DNA of 64,000 nucleotides from Streptococcus anginosus (GTDB lineage: Bacteria; Bacillota; Bacilli; Lactobacillales; Streptococcaceae): positions 1,708,501 through 1,772,500 of the forward strand of contig NZ_CP012719.1 of NCBI RefSeq assembly GCF_001697145.1. The letters run 5' to 3'. How positions within the stretch are numbered: the first letter of the stretch is position 1; each line of letters starts with the position of its first letter. The notes beneath the pieces are model-generated. The model saw only the letters and a list, made by a program, of their open reading frames with translations, ran no database searches and was not told the origin of the DNA. Shown piece by piece: positions 30,969 to 40,161 of the stretch. A program made the translations under genes and the position numbers.

Positions 30969-32183
30969 ATGAAAAGAATAGTTTTAGCTTGGAAAAAATC
31001 TAGTTTGATTAAGCGTATTGCTATCGGGATTGCATTAGGGGCTGTCCTTGGCTTGACCTTTCCTAAGCTATCAGCAATTGGGTTATTAGGAGATATATTT
31101 GTTGGTGGCTTAAAAGGCATTGCTCCACTGTTGGTTTTTGCTTTGGTGACCAATGCTCTATCACAACATCGAAAAGGGCAAGAAACCAACATGAAAACTA
31201 TCATTATCTTGTATCTTTTGGGAACATTCTCAGCAGCTTTAGTCGCAGTGCTAGCTAACTACCTTTTTCCTTTACACATCACACTCACAGCGTCAAAGAC
31301 CAAGATTACACCACCAGATGGGATTGGGCAAGTCCTCAGTAATTTGTTGCTCAAAGTAGTGGACAATCCAGTCAATGCTCTCATCACCGCAAACTATATT
31401 GGAATATTATCTTGGGCTGTGGTATTTGGACTTGCCATGCGTGAAGCCAGCAAAAGCAGTAAAGAGCTTTTGCAAACTATGGCAAGTGTAACCTCTAAGG
31501 TCGTTGAATGGATTATCAATTTGGCTCCTTTTGGAATTCTTGGTTTAGTCTTTAAAACGATTTCTGACAAAGGGTTGGCAGTGTTGGCTAACTATGGCAG
31601 CTTGTTAGCAGTTTTAATCGCTATCATGCTTTTTGTAGCTCTGGTCGTCAACCCTTTCATTGCTTTTGTTCTGATGAGAAAAAATCCCTACCCACTTGTT
31701 TGGCGGTGTTTAAAAGTCAGTGGTGTAACAGCTTTCTTCACACGTAGTTCAGCTGCTAATATTCCTGTCAACATGAAACTTTGTGAAGAACTAGGACTCA
31801 ACAAAGATACCTATTCCGTTTCTATCCCACTTGGTGCCACTATTAACATGGCTGGAGCAGCTATTACCATCAATGTGCTCACCCTTGCTGCAGTCAATAC
31901 ATTAGGCATTTCGATTGACTTTGCGACAGCATTAATCCTCAGCATTGTCGCCGCTATCTCTGCTTGTGGCGCTTCCGGAGTGGCAGGTGGCTCTCTTTTG
32001 CTCATTCCTGTTGCTTGTAGTCTCTTCGGGATTTCAAATGATGTTGCCATGCAAGTCGTTGGGGTAGGATTCATCATTGGAGTTATCCAAGATTCCTGTG
32101 AAACGGCGCTCAATTCCTCAACGGATGCCCTCTTTACCGCAGTTGCAGAAAAAAGTACTTGGAGAAAAAGGAAAAAAACGTAA
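30969..32183 (+). CDS. sstT: Serine/threonine:Na+ symporter SstT
   Basis: This 404-residue transporter of the dicarboxylate/amino acid:cation symporter family has eight or more membrane segments. The two re-entrant loop motifs are present as [16 protein letters not shown] and [20 protein letters not shown]. It imports serine and threonine with sodium. The start at 30969 ([13 protein letters not shown]) has AAGGGA nine bases upstream and lies past the predicted transcription start, unlike upstream in-frame starts. Confidence 0.92.
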   Translation: MKRIVLAWKKSSLIKRIAIGIALGAVLGLTFPKLSAIGLLGDIFVGGLKGIAPLLVFALVTNALSQHRKGQETNMKTIIILYLLGTFSAALVAVLANYLFPLHITLTASKTKITPPDGIGQVLSNLLLKVVDNPVNALITANYIGILSWAVVFGLAMREASKSSKELLQTMASVTSKVVEWIINLAPFGILGLVFKTISDKGLAVLANYGSLLAVLIAIMLFVALVVNPFIAFVLMRKNPYPLVWRCLKVSGVTAFFTRSSAANIPVNMKLCEELGLNKDTYSVSIPLGATINMAGAAITINVLTLAAVNTLGISIDFATALILSIVAAISACGASGVAGGSLLLIPVACSLFGISNDVAMQVVGVGFIIGVIQDSCETALNSSTDALFTAVAEKSTWRKRKKT

Positions 32184-32187
32184 TACA

Positions 32188-32219
32188 ATGAGATTGGAAA
32201 TGTCCCAGCCTCATTTTTT
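32188..32219 (+). terminator. sstT terminator
   Basis: AATGAG/CTCATT with an imperfect inner stem, then TTTTTT. Confidence 0.65.
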
Positions 32220-32221
32220 AA

Positions 32222-32351
32222 TTAACCCAATTCTGCCTTAGGCACTTTCCCCTTGCGGCGGGCAAAAATATCCGCATAGTGCTTGCGGCTGTTATTGAGC
32301 ACGGAAAGGAAGATTACTAATCTTAAGTCCAATGAGCTTTTCTTGCTTCAT
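32222..32351 (-). pseudogene. Frameshifted small gene of about 42 codons, unidentified
   Basis: The ATG at 32351 follows a strong AAGAAGGA site and opens MKQEKLIGLKISNLPFRAQ before a stop. In another frame the same stretch continues VLNNSRKHYADIFARRKGK and ends at 32222. Total length is 130 bases, one off a multiple of three, so a single-base indel near 32300 would unite a small basic protein of about 42 residues. Not recognised. Confidence 0.45.
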
Positions 32352-32407
32352 AAATTCCTTCTTTCCTTTTTTACTTATCACTTAAAGCGACCGTTTCAAT
32401 GACTTCT

Positions 32408-32612
32408 CCTTTTTCCGTCAGCGCGGCGGATGACCTCAACTACTTTTCGTTTGCTTCGTCCGCCCGGCGGAAAGTCTCCCTTACTTTTGGTTTGCTCCGT
32501 CCGCCCGGCGGACAGCATGAATCAAAAGAAGTTTATCTCGTCCGCCGAGCGGACGGAGTGAACGACAATCAGTTTGCCTTGTCAGCCGCGCGGACGAAAT
32601 GAAATTGTCTTG
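32408..32612. repeat. Five-unit, 41-bp-period array of GC-rich hairpins
   Basis: Units begin at 32408, 32449, 32490, 32531 and 32572, exactly 41 bases apart. Each has a pyrimidine-rich lead (GTTTGCTYC in the best units) and a hairpin core of the form GTCCGC-NNN-GCGGAC, then about 18 divergent bases. Arms vary with partly compensating changes: GTCCGC/GCGGAC in unit 3, CTCGTCCGC/GCGGACGGAG in unit 4, and TTGTCAGC/GCGGACGAA in unit 5. The core is far richer in GC than anything around it. 41 is not a multiple of three, so this is not a protein repeat. Confidence 0.8.
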
Positions 32613-32643
32613 TTTGCAATTATTTCCTGCTTAACTTCTAACT

Positions 32644-32736
32644 TTATTTTTTGAAGATAACTTTGAAAAGAAGGTAGATACAAATGAATAAAAGTACAAT
32701 AATGACGAATACAGCTACTATTCCAAACGTTCCCAT
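32644..32736 (-). CDS. 30-residue single-span membrane peptide
   Basis: The ATG at 32736 opens a 30-codon frame. The peptide begins MGTFGIVAVFVIIVLLFICI and ends in the basic tail KVIFKK. A purine-rich AAGGGGCGG site precedes it, and TATAAT lies at 32786..32781, about 45 bases upstream. It is one hydrophobic helix with a positive C-terminus, the shape of type I toxins and other small membrane proteins. The GC-rich hairpin array lies immediately downstream on its strand. No antisense RNA gene was identified. Confidence 0.55.
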   Translation of the reverse strand: MGTFGIVAVFVIIVLLFICIYLLFKVIFKK

Positions 32737-32875
32737 AATTTGACCGCCCCTTCTGATTGAAACAATCTTTCTTCATTTTCATTATAGCATCGATTTGTGC
32801 ATTTTTCTATTGGCAAAAGGGTGTGGATGACGAAAGTGAATTTACGTCAAAAATACTCTTCTAATCTTAAAAAGA

Positions 32876-32912
32876 GAAAAGACTTGAAACTTTCGTTCAA
32901 GCCTTTTCTTTT
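32876..32912 (-). terminator. trxA terminator
   Basis: On the minus strand, AAAAGGCTTGAA pairs with TTCAAGTCTTTT (one G-T pair) around CGAAAGT, with T-rich sequence after it. Confidence 0.85.
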
Positions 32913-33227
32913 TTAACTTAATTCGGCTACAATAGCTTTTAATTGTTCTTTGGTATGAACACCGACAACTTGCTTCACCACTTGCCCGTCTTTCTTGAAG
33001 ATGAGGGTCGGGATTGACATGATTCCAAATTCACTTGGTGTATTTGGGTTGGCGTCCACGTCCATTTTGAAAATCTTCAATTCGTCTTCATGCACTTCTT
33101 CGGCTAATTTTTCCAAAATCGGTGCCTGCATGCGGCAAGGACCACACCATGCTGCCCAAAAGTCAATGAGGACAAGTCCGTCTTTTGTTTTTTCTGCAAA
33201 GTTTGCATCTGTAACTGCTGCTACCAT
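32913..33227 (-). CDS. trxA: Thioredoxin
   Basis: This 104-residue thioredoxin has the active site WAAWCGPCRM and the cis-Pro loop MSIPTLIFKKDG. It reduces protein disulfides in the cytoplasm using thioredoxin reductase. It is monocistronic with a terminator directly behind it. The 235 bases upstream contain two related stretches, CTACGGAGCGAAAAGCT and CTACGGAGTGAAAAGCT, and nothing else clear. Confidence 0.96.
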   Translation of the reverse strand: MVAAVTDANFAEKTKDGLVLIDFWAAWCGPCRMQAPILEKLAEEVHEDELKIFKMDVDANPNTPSEFGIMSIPTLIFKKDGQVVKQVVGVHTKEQLKAIVAELS

Positions 33228-33462
33228 ATTATTCTCCTCTGACGATGACCGATGTCATCGCTCTATTTCATTTCTTGACATCATTCTACACTAAAAGGAA
33301 GCATTTGCAAAATATTTGCTACGGAGCGAAAAGCTCCTCCGCAGATTAGCGTTCAATCATTCCGAAAATAAACTTCTATCCGTTGGAAATTACCTGAGAC
33401 AAATCTTCTGTAATATCAGAATTTACTACGGAGTGAAAAGCTAACTCCTCTCATTCCATAGG

Positions 33463-34881
33463 TTAGTCGCTCAAAGAAAAATGATTGGTCATCAGATTGC
33501 TGGCGTCTAGCAAGATTTTATTCAGAAGTTGGTCCGTTGCTTCTTGAATCTTATCGCTTAGGGCTTGATTTTCTGCTTCAAAATCAACTATTTCTCCCTT
33601 TTCCAAGGCACAATCCACGCGCCCTAACATTTCATGTCCCAAAGCCATAGTCGTTTCCTGATAATCATCCAAATCTCCCAGATGACTAGAAAAATGCGCG
33701 TCAGCCAAAGCAGCGATTAAGCGATTTGTCCAATAGAACGAATCCGTAGAGACTTTCTCACCTGTATTCGCAAAATAAGTCGGCGTCGTAGAAATTTGAG
33801 TAAAGAAAGGAACGGCTGTATTGTAAGGCATAGAGCCATAGGACAACCATTGAATACCCGTCGTTTCCTGGGGTTTATTGGGTCTCAACTGCAAGATAGA
33901 TGTTTGACTTGTGCGGTTAATCCCAATCGTGCGGAAAGTCCGCTGGCTGTGAGGTGTGCCTTCTAAGCCATAAGGGTCATAAGGAGAGTCTTGGTAATGG
34001 CTGCTAAGGACATACTTGACATCTTCAATCGTGATTTTGCGGTAGGGTTTTTGACACCAAGGAAGGAAAAAGGAGCGCGGGTCTTGCTCGATTTCTGGAT
34101 TGAGAAAACGCTGAATATCCCAAGCACGCGGTGTATTGTAATGACGGTCTTTGTCACGCTGGCTGCCAAAAGCATAGCGCGGATTGAAAGATTCCCCGTC
34201 ATAGTTGAGATTCAAATGATTGCGACGAATAAAGTCTTTCAAATCAGAATCACAGAGGAAATATTCTGGATTGTCAAACTCAAAATAATCCATTCCCAGC
34301 TGGTTTGGATTGGTCACATAGGCGTCATCTGGCACACGGCGAGCTATCCAATGATGTCCGCCGATTGTCTCCAACCACCAAATTTCATCCACGTCAGAAA
34401 AGGCAATCCCGTTTGACTCATAGGTGCCGTATTCTTCAAGAATCTTCCCTAAGCGCAACACACCCTCACGTGCCGTTTTGATATAAGGCAGCACCAAGGT
34501 CAGCATATCTTCTTCTCCGATACCAGTCGCCACCAAAGGATCTGCTCCCAGCACTCGGCTATTGGTGGTAATCGTCTCGGTCTCGCTCATGGCTACATTG
34601 TAGACATTGATACCAGCTTCACCCCAAATCCCGTCTTTTGCAAGAGCGTCCGGTACACTGGTGTAGCGAACTGGATTGTCCGGCAAATCTATCTCAAAAC
34701 TTGACAGCACTGATTTATAATGCCGCGGCTGATCTTCTGGGTTAACAACAATAAATTTCTTGGGCGTAAACACACCATTTTGCGAATCCTCTGTACGTGC
34801 AATCATAGTTGAACCATCATAACTCGCTTTTTTCCCAACCAGAATCGTTGTACAAGAATCTTGTATTCCTTTTTGTCTCAT
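33463..34881 (-). CDS. Dipeptidase, peptidase family C69
   Basis: This 472-residue enzyme of the Ntn-hydrolase fold corresponds to lactococcal/lactobacillar PepD. The nucleophile is probably the Cys in [19 protein letters not shown], followed by [10 protein letters not shown]. It cleaves a broad range of dipeptides. In some streptococci this protein is exported, but no signal peptide is visible here. The catalytic Cys lies about ten residues in, so either the N-terminus is trimmed or the true start is slightly downstream. It lies 62 bases after mutS2. Confidence 0.88.
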   Translation of the reverse strand: MRQKGIQDSCTTILVGKKASYDGSTMIARTEDSQNGVFTPKKFIVVNPEDQPRHYKSVLSSFEIDLPDNPVRYTSVPDALAKDGIWGEAGINVYNVAMSETETITTNSRVLGADPLVATGIGEEDMLTLVLPYIKTAREGVLRLGKILEEYGTYESNGIAFSDVDEIWWLETIGGHHWIARRVPDDAYVTNPNQLGMDYFEFDNPEYFLCDSDLKDFIRRNHLNLNYDGESFNPRYAFGSQRDKDRHYNTPRAWDIQRFLNPEIEQDPRSFFLPWCQKPYRKITIEDVKYVLSSHYQDSPYDPYGLEGTPHSQRTFRTIGINRTSQTSILQLRPNKPQETTGIQWLSYGSMPYNTAVPFFTQISTTPTYFANTGEKVSTDSFYWTNRLIAALADAHFSSHLGDLDDYQETTMALGHEMLGRVDCALEKGEIVDFEAENQALSDKIQEATDQLLNKILLDASNLMTNHFSLSD

Positions 34882-34943
34882 AAATGTTTCCTCTTTTCAA
34901 TCTTTCTTCTTTACCATGAACAGTTTTGTTCACCAACTCTGCA

Positions 34944-37274
34944 TTACTTAAACACCACAATCGTCGCTCCGCTGCCACCAGCATTTTGCGGTGCATAACC
35001 AAAACTCTTGACATGCTTATTGCGGCGGAGATATTTGGTGACGCCTTCGCGAATGACGCCAGTCCCAATCCCGTGAATAATGTCCACCTGAGCCATATTG
35101 TTGAGCAAGGCTTGGTCAATAAAAGCGTCCAACTCTTGCATAGCTTCTTCGTAGCGCTTGCCTCGCAAATCCAGTCTGGCTCTTGGCCCACTTGTTGTCG
35201 TTCGTTTCACCACATTGACCTGCTTTTTCTTGGGCTGTTCTTTTTCAGCTTTGAGCAGGTTAAACTCTGCTTCCTCCAAAGTCATTTTAATGAGCCCAAC
35301 TTGTGCTTCCCAGCGGCCGTCCTTGAGCTGATTGACAAGCGTCCCTCTCTGACCGTAGCTAATTACCAGAATATCGTCTCCCACCTTTGGTTTCCGTGCT
35401 TTTTTAGCTTGTTTCAGCACTTTATTCTGTGACAAGTCCACCGTTTCCGGAGCTAATTTTTTCAGCTGGCTTTTAGCTTCGATAATCTCATGCGGTTTGA
35501 GACTAGACTTATCATGGAGATTTTTGAGAATCGTATCACTCTCGGTCAGCGCCACATCAATGATTTCCTGCGCTTCCAATCTTGCCTTATTGAGTTCGGT
35601 TTCTTTCTCTCGGTTAAACTCATTGTAAAGTTTTTTGAGTGCTCGGTTAAATTTGAGATTTTCTTGCTCCACCTCACGGATATTGTCTAAGCGCTTACGG
35701 CTTTCCAAGGTCTGCTCTTCCAAGCGCTCAATAACGCGATTGACATCGCTGTCCGTGTCAGTCAATTCTTGAGCATCCTTGACCACTCTATCAGACAGAC
35801 CTAAACGCCTTGCAATCTCAAAAGCATTGGAGCGACCCGGCACTCCCTGCATAAAACGATAAGTCGGTCTTAGGCTATCTGTATCAAACTCCATGCTGGC
35901 ATTTTGCACTCCCTCAGTCTCAATCCCATAGGCTTTGAGCTCTGGGTAGTGGGTCGTCGCCATTGTCTTGACCTGTCGTAGCCGCAAGTCCTCAAGAATT
36001 GCCATAGCAAGAGCTGCTCCTTCCTGCGGATCGGTTCCAGCTCCCAGCTCGTCCAAAAGCACCAAAGAATTTTCGTCTGACTGCTCTAAAATGGCAACAA
36101 TATTGGTCATGTGGCTAGAGAAAGTCGATAAGCTCTGCTCAATAGACTGCTCATCTCCAATGTCCGCAAAGATTTGGTCAAAAATCCCCACTCGGCTCCC
36201 TTCATCTGCCAAAATAGGCAGACCGGACTGCGCCATAAGCTGAGCCAAGCCTAGGGTTTTGAGCATAATCGTCTTTCCGCCTGTATTGGGTCCCGTGATG
36301 ACAATCTCAGTCAAATCCGCCGCAAAGTACAGGTCATTGGCTACTGCATTTTCTATCAGGGGATGAGCAACATGGAGCAGTCGAATATTCTGACGGTCAG
36401 ACAGCTTGGGTACTACCGCTCCTCTCTCCTGCATAAAACGCACCTTAGCTCGAACAAAGTCTAGATGTCCGATAATCCAAGCATTATTGGTAATTTCAGC
36501 AGCATGCGGACGAATGCGTTCTGATAACTCTTGCAGAATCCGCAAAATCTCATAGCGCTCGTCTGCACGTGCATTGGTGATTTCTTCATTGAGATTGACC
36601 ACTGCCCGCGGCTCAATATACACCGTGTTTCCACTGGCAGAAATATCATGCACCACGCCTGAGATACGATGGCGGAATGTATTTTTGACCGGCAAAACAT
36701 TGCGACCGTTTCGACTGGCTACTACTTGATCTGCTAACATATCGCCCTTGGTTTTGAGAATATCTTGCAAAATATCTCTCACTTGAACTTCATTTTCTTG
36801 AATTTTTCGGCGAATGCGAGCCAAAGTATCACTCGCAAAACTTTCAACAAATCCGCCTTCATTGATCGCTTGCAGCGCTCCTTGCAGGCTCGGAAAAGGA
36901 ACCAGATTTTCAAAAAGTCGGTTCAATCTTTGCAACTCAACATTTTCCAAATCCTCATAAAAATCAGTCAATTCTTGCGTGACAGCCAGAACCCGCTTCA
37001 GAGCGAGAAATTCTTCAATGTTTAAGTCGCCTTCCAGCTCCAAGCGCTTGGTCAAGCCCGTAATGTCTTGGGTCGCAGCTAGACTAAAATGCGGATGCTG
37101 TACAAAAATCTGCTGCATGTCCGTCATTTCTAAGAATGCTGTCTCCAGCCTTTCCTGTTTATTGGATGGGAACAGCTGCTGCAATTCCAAGCACCCTTGT
37201 TCTGTCAGAAGATAGGGTTCAAAGAGCGCCTTGATTTTCCCAAATTCTAATGTTTCTAAAATTTTTCTATTCAT
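34944..37274 (-). CDS. mutS2: Endonuclease MutS2
   Basis: This protein of 776 residues has a MutS-type core ATPase (Walker [12 protein letters not shown] near residue 328, [19 protein letters not shown] as Walker B/signature), a coiled-coil stretch (about 500-620) and a C-terminal Smr nuclease domain ([32 protein letters not shown]). It suppresses homologous recombination and rescues collided ribosomes in relatives. cvpA and zapA lie upstream, as in other streptococci. Confidence 0.96.
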   Translation of the reverse strand: MNRKILETLEFGKIKALFEPYLLTEQGCLELQQLFPSNKQERLETAFLEMTDMQQIFVQHPHFSLAATQDITGLTKRLELEGDLNIEEFLALKRVLAVTQELTDFYEDLENVELQRLNRLFENLVPFPSLQGALQAINEGGFVESFASDTLARIRRKIQENEVQVRDILQDILKTKGDMLADQVVASRNGRNVLPVKNTFRHRISGVVHDISASGNTVYIEPRAVVNLNEEITNARADERYEILRILQELSERIRPHAAEITNNAWIIGHLDFVRAKVRFMQERGAVVPKLSDRQNIRLLHVAHPLIENAVANDLYFAADLTEIVITGPNTGGKTIMLKTLGLAQLMAQSGLPILADEGSRVGIFDQIFADIGDEQSIEQSLSTFSSHMTNIVAILEQSDENSLVLLDELGAGTDPQEGAALAMAILEDLRLRQVKTMATTHYPELKAYGIETEGVQNASMEFDTDSLRPTYRFMQGVPGRSNAFEIARRLGLSDRVVKDAQELTDTDSDVNRVIERLEEQTLESRKRLDNIREVEQENLKFNRALKKLYNEFNREKETELNKARLEAQEIIDVALTESDTILKNLHDKSSLKPHEIIEAKSQLKKLAPETVDLSQNKVLKQAKKARKPKVGDDILVISYGQRGTLVNQLKDGRWEAQVGLIKMTLEEAEFNLLKAEKEQPKKKQVNVVKRTTTSGPRARLDLRGKRYEEAMQELDAFIDQALLNNMAQVDIIHGIGTGVIREGVTKYLRRNKHVKSFGYAPQNAGGSGATIVVFK

Positions 37275-37334
37275 ATTCTTATCTTTCCTGATGAAAAAGA
37301 AACTCAGCTAGCACCACCAACTGAGTCTTTGTAT

Positions 37335-37883
37335 TTATCCGATGATTTTGGTCACCCAGAGTTGTTTCAACATTCCTGAAGTAATTGGTGTGTGACTGAT
37401 GATAAAACGAGCTAAACCACTGGCATTGAGATGATTTTGAACAAGTGGTAAGGGAATCGTTGCTAAAACGGTCAGCAGCATTTGAATTCCAAATAAAGTG
37501 ACGCAAACAGCTAAAGCACCACTAGCAACATTGTACCAACGCTCATTGGCTTTCTTGTTTGGCACCAAGTGAATAAAAATCCCAATAAAACGGGCTATGC
37601 TATAAACAATCGTATAAACTGCTAAATAAGCCAGACCGGCATAAAAAACCTTATCCAACTGGAACAATTGGCTGCTGGGAAAGAAATAGGTAAATGTTCC
37701 TTCCTGTGCACTGGCGTAGGGAACTAAAAGATTGATTTGTTCACCCAGAGATTGGTACAGTTGCCCTGCAATAATTGCTGAAATAACCGCCGAAACAGTA
37801 TAATAAGCCTGCAAAACAATTCCGCGCGAATAGCCAATGTAAAAACTCCAAGCTAAAATCAGCAAAATTACTAATGAAATCAT
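37335..37883 (-). CDS. CvpA-family membrane protein
   Basis: This 182-residue protein has four hydrophobic segments beginning MISLVILLILAWSFYIGYSR, with the family's YSRGIVLQ motif. CvpA proteins were first tied to colicin V production and more generally to envelope integrity. The start overlaps the zapA stop by four bases (ATGA), so translation is coupled. Confidence 0.85.
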   Translation of the reverse strand: MISLVILLILAWSFYIGYSRGIVLQAYYTVSAVISAIIAGQLYQSLGEQINLLVPYASAQEGTFTYFFPSSQLFQLDKVFYAGLAYLAVYTIVYSIARFIGIFIHLVPNKKANERWYNVASGALAVCVTLFGIQMLLTVLATIPLPLVQNHLNASGLARFIISHTPITSGMLKQLWVTKIIG

Positions 37884-38185
37884 AGGGCGCCCTCTTGCTC
37901 ACTTACCTTTTGCTTGTTGGCTTCTAGCACTTTTTTACGAAGTTCTTCCAGCTCTTGCTCCTTGTCATCGAACTCAATCTCACGTGACAATTGCGTCGCT
38001 AAACTATTAACCGCCAGCAAAATAGCTAATGTTTCATCATCTGCCGCAGGCATCTTCTCTTTAATTGCGTGATATTTTTCTGTCGCAACCTTTTCAACTT
38101 CTTCCATGAATAAATTATCGTGTTCTGTTGTTAAGGTTACACTCTTCTTTCCGAAAGTAAATTTGTATCGATTTAAGTTTGCCAT
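37880..38185 (-). CDS. zapA: Cell division protein ZapA-like
   Basis: This 101-residue protein has an N-terminal beta-hairpin domain (NRYKFTFGKKSVTLTTEHDN) and a C-terminal coiled coil (LSREIEFDDKEQELEELRKK). The architecture is that of ZapA, which bundles FtsZ filaments at the division ring. It is the first gene of zapA-cvpA-mutS2. Confidence 0.82.
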   Translation of the reverse strand: MANLNRYKFTFGKKSVTLTTEHDNLFMEEVEKVATEKYHAIKEKMPAADDETLAILLAVNSLATQLSREIEFDDKEQELEELRKKVLEANKQKVSEQEGAL

Positions 38186-38270
38186 AAAATCACCTCAAAA
38201 TATTATACCAAAAGGAAGAGATTTTGTCAGTTTTTAAAGAAATTTATAACTTTTATGGTACAATAACAAT

Positions 38271-39161
38271 ATGGAAAGTATTACCTTGCAACCAAGCGAG
38301 AGACAAATTCAAGATTTTGTCACACAATATCAGACACAGCTTGTCGCTAGCAAAAATCCCTACATTCGCTATCTTTTTAAGCTTGATAAGGCAACTGTCT
38401 CCGTCTATACTTCAGGAAAAGTCCTCTTTCAAGGGGAAACAGCCGGACAGGCAGCAGAATTTTTTGGCTATCAAGCGTCCAAAGAAAAAACGACATCTCA
38501 TCGGCAAAATTGTCCTCTGATTGGAACAGATGAGGTGGGAAATGGCTCTTATTTTGGCGGGCTCGCTGTTGTGGCTTCTTTTGTCACACCAGAGCAGCAT
38601 GATTTTTTACGAAAATTGGGCGTTGGCGATTCTAAAACCTTAACAGACCAGAAAATCAGGCAAATCGTTCCTCTGTTGAAAGAAAAAATCCAGCACCAAG
38701 CTCTGCTATTGTCCCCGAAAAAATACAACCAAGTTATCGCTTCTGGCTACAATGCGGTGTCTGTCAAGGTTGCCCTTCACAATCAAGCTATTTATCTGTT
38801 ACTACAAACGGGAGTGCAACCAGAAAAAATTGTCATTGATGCCTTCACGAGCGACAAAAATTATCAAAAATATCTCCAGCAGGAAAGCAATCGCTTTTCA
38901 AATCCTATTACATTAGAGAAAAAAGCAGAAGGGAAATACTTAGCCGTAGCAGTCAGTTCCATGATTGCACGCGACCTCTTTTTAGAAAATCTTGAAAATT
39001 TAAGCCAAGAGCTCGGCTACGAATTGCCTAGCGGAGCAGGAGCAAAGTCCGATAAAGTCGCAAGTCAGCTTCTTCAAGCCTATGGTATGAAGAGTTTAGA
39101 AGTGAGTGCGAAACTACATTTTAAAAATACTGAAAAAGCAAAAAAACTTCTAGAAAGGTAA
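38271..39161 (+). CDS. rnhC: Ribonuclease HIII
   Basis: This is a 296-residue type 2 RNase H. It has the N-terminal TBP-like extension of RNase HIII (about 1-75) and the catalytic [13 protein letters not shown] motif with the HIII-typical DEVGxG, followed by KIVIDAFTS. It removes RNA from RNA-DNA hybrids. It is divergent from zapA and is followed after 3 bases by lepB. Confidence 0.95.
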   Translation: MESITLQPSERQIQDFVTQYQTQLVASKNPYIRYLFKLDKATVSVYTSGKVLFQGETAGQAAEFFGYQASKEKTTSHRQNCPLIGTDEVGNGSYFGGLAVVASFVTPEQHDFLRKLGVGDSKTLTDQKIRQIVPLLKEKIQHQALLLSPKKYNQVIASGYNAVSVKVALHNQAIYLLLQTGVQPEKIVIDAFTSDKNYQKYLQQESNRFSNPITLEKKAEGKYLAVAVSSMIARDLFLENLENLSQELGYELPSGAGAKSDKVASQLLQAYGMKSLEVSAKLHFKNTEKAKKLLER

Positions 39162-39164
39162 GTT

Positions 39165-39779
39165 ATGCAAGCAAAATCAACTACTTTTTCAAAATTTATG
39201 AAAGAATGGGGATTTTTTATCCTCTTTATGGCCGTTCTTTTCTTATCACGCGCCTTTTTCTGGGTTCCTGTCAAGGTAGACGGGCATTCAATGGATCCAA
39301 CCTTAGCTAATGGAGAGTATTTATTTGTTGTCAAACACCTGCCTGTCAATCGCTTTGATATTGTCGTTGCAAGTGAAAAAGACGAAGATGGAAAAACCAA
39401 GCAAATTGTCAAGCGGGTGATCGGTCTTCCTGGAGACACTATCCGCTACGAAAACGACCAATTGTATGTAAATGGCAAAAAGACCAACGAATCTTATCTT
39501 AACAATTACCTCACGAAGTTTAAAGATGATAAATTGCAGAAAACCTATTCCTACAATAGTTTCTTCCAATCTTTAGCAGACAAAGCTCAAGCCTTTACGC
39601 AGGACGCAAACGGCAACACTAGTTTCACTATTGAAGTTCCAAAAGGCGAATACCTGCTCTTAGGAGACGACCGTCTTGTTTCAAAAGACAGCCGTCAGGT
39701 AGGAACCTTTAAAGCCAGTCAATTGCAGGGCGAAGCAAAATTCCGCTTCTGGCCTTTGAATAGAATTGGCACTTTTTAA
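39165..39779 (+). CDS. lepB: Type I signal peptidase
   Basis: This 204-residue signal peptidase is anchored by one N-terminal segment (FFILFMAVLFLSRAFFWVPV). It has the catalytic Ser42 in DGHSMDPTLANG, the Lys83 in IVKRVIGLPGD, and the conserved GDDRLVSKDSRQVG. It cleaves Sec signal peptides outside the membrane. It is co-transcribed with rnhC. Confidence 0.95.
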   Translation: MQAKSTTFSKFMKEWGFFILFMAVLFLSRAFFWVPVKVDGHSMDPTLANGEYLFVVKHLPVNRFDIVVASEKDEDGKTKQIVKRVIGLPGDTIRYENDQLYVNGKKTNESYLNNYLTKFKDDKLQKTYSYNSFFQSLADKAQAFTQDANGNTSFTIEVPKGEYLLLGDDRLVSKDSRQVGTFKASQLQGEAKFRFWPLNRIGTF

Positions 39780-39925
39780 TCCCAAACAAGTCTATTTTGA
39801 TTCGTTGGAGGTGGACAAAAAGTGTTCCAGCTTCTATCAGATTTAGGAATAAACGAATAACGCAGCTTCAACAATCTAGTGAATTGTTGAAGGTTGGAAA
39901 TCAGACTTGTGAAGCAAGCCACCGT

Positions 39926-39980
39926 GATTGCTCAAAGCACTGCTTTGAGGTGGCAGATAAAACTTGCGAAGCAAGTATCA
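39926..39980 (-). repeat. BOX-like element, copy 1
   Basis: On the minus strand this reads ACTTGCTTCGCAAGT, then ATCTGCCACCTCAAAGCAGT, then GCTTTGAGC. It closely follows the boxB/boxC end of pneumococcal BOX elements, with stems ACTTGC/GCAAGT and CTCAAAGCA/TGCTTTGAG. A related copy lies at 48711..48765. Confidence 0.65.
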
Positions 39981-40078
39981 AAGCTGTTCGCTTTTCAAGC
40001 TTGGAAGAGCACCTTTGACGAAAACTTCGTTTTCTTCATTTGCAACCTTAAACAGCTTGACAACTGTTTAAGCACCTT

Positions 40079-40136
40079 GTGGGGGTGGGACTACGAACTA
40101 AAAATTTTTGATTTTTAGTTCTGTTCCACTCCCATT
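40079..40136. repeat. GTGGGAC-type stem-loop (GTGGGA repeat family)
   Basis: GGGTGGGAC and GTTCCACTCCC flank the stem GAACTAAAAAT/ATTTTTAGTTC. It probably acts as a terminator for lepB. Together with the BOX-like element and another hairpin (CTTCAACAAT/ATTGTTGAAG, near 39866), this fills the 380-base gap before recD2. Confidence 0.6.
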
Positions 40137-40161
40137 CTTTTAACATTGATACAGGAAGATG

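Noticed and set aside
32399-32602. Plus-strand 67-codon frame through the GC-rich array
   Set aside because: The 41-bp period is not a multiple of three, so the translated units do not repeat. There is no ribosome site, and the conservation is in DNA dyads rather than protein.
32408-32612. CRISPR array
   Set aside because: The conserved core is only about 15-20 bases with variable arms, the interval is 41 bases, and no cas genes are present. Repeats of a true array would be longer and nearly identical.
34817-35191. 124-codon minus-strand frame overlapping the end of mutS2
   Set aside because: It is the other reading frame of the Smr domain and the start of the dipeptidase gene, with no independent support.
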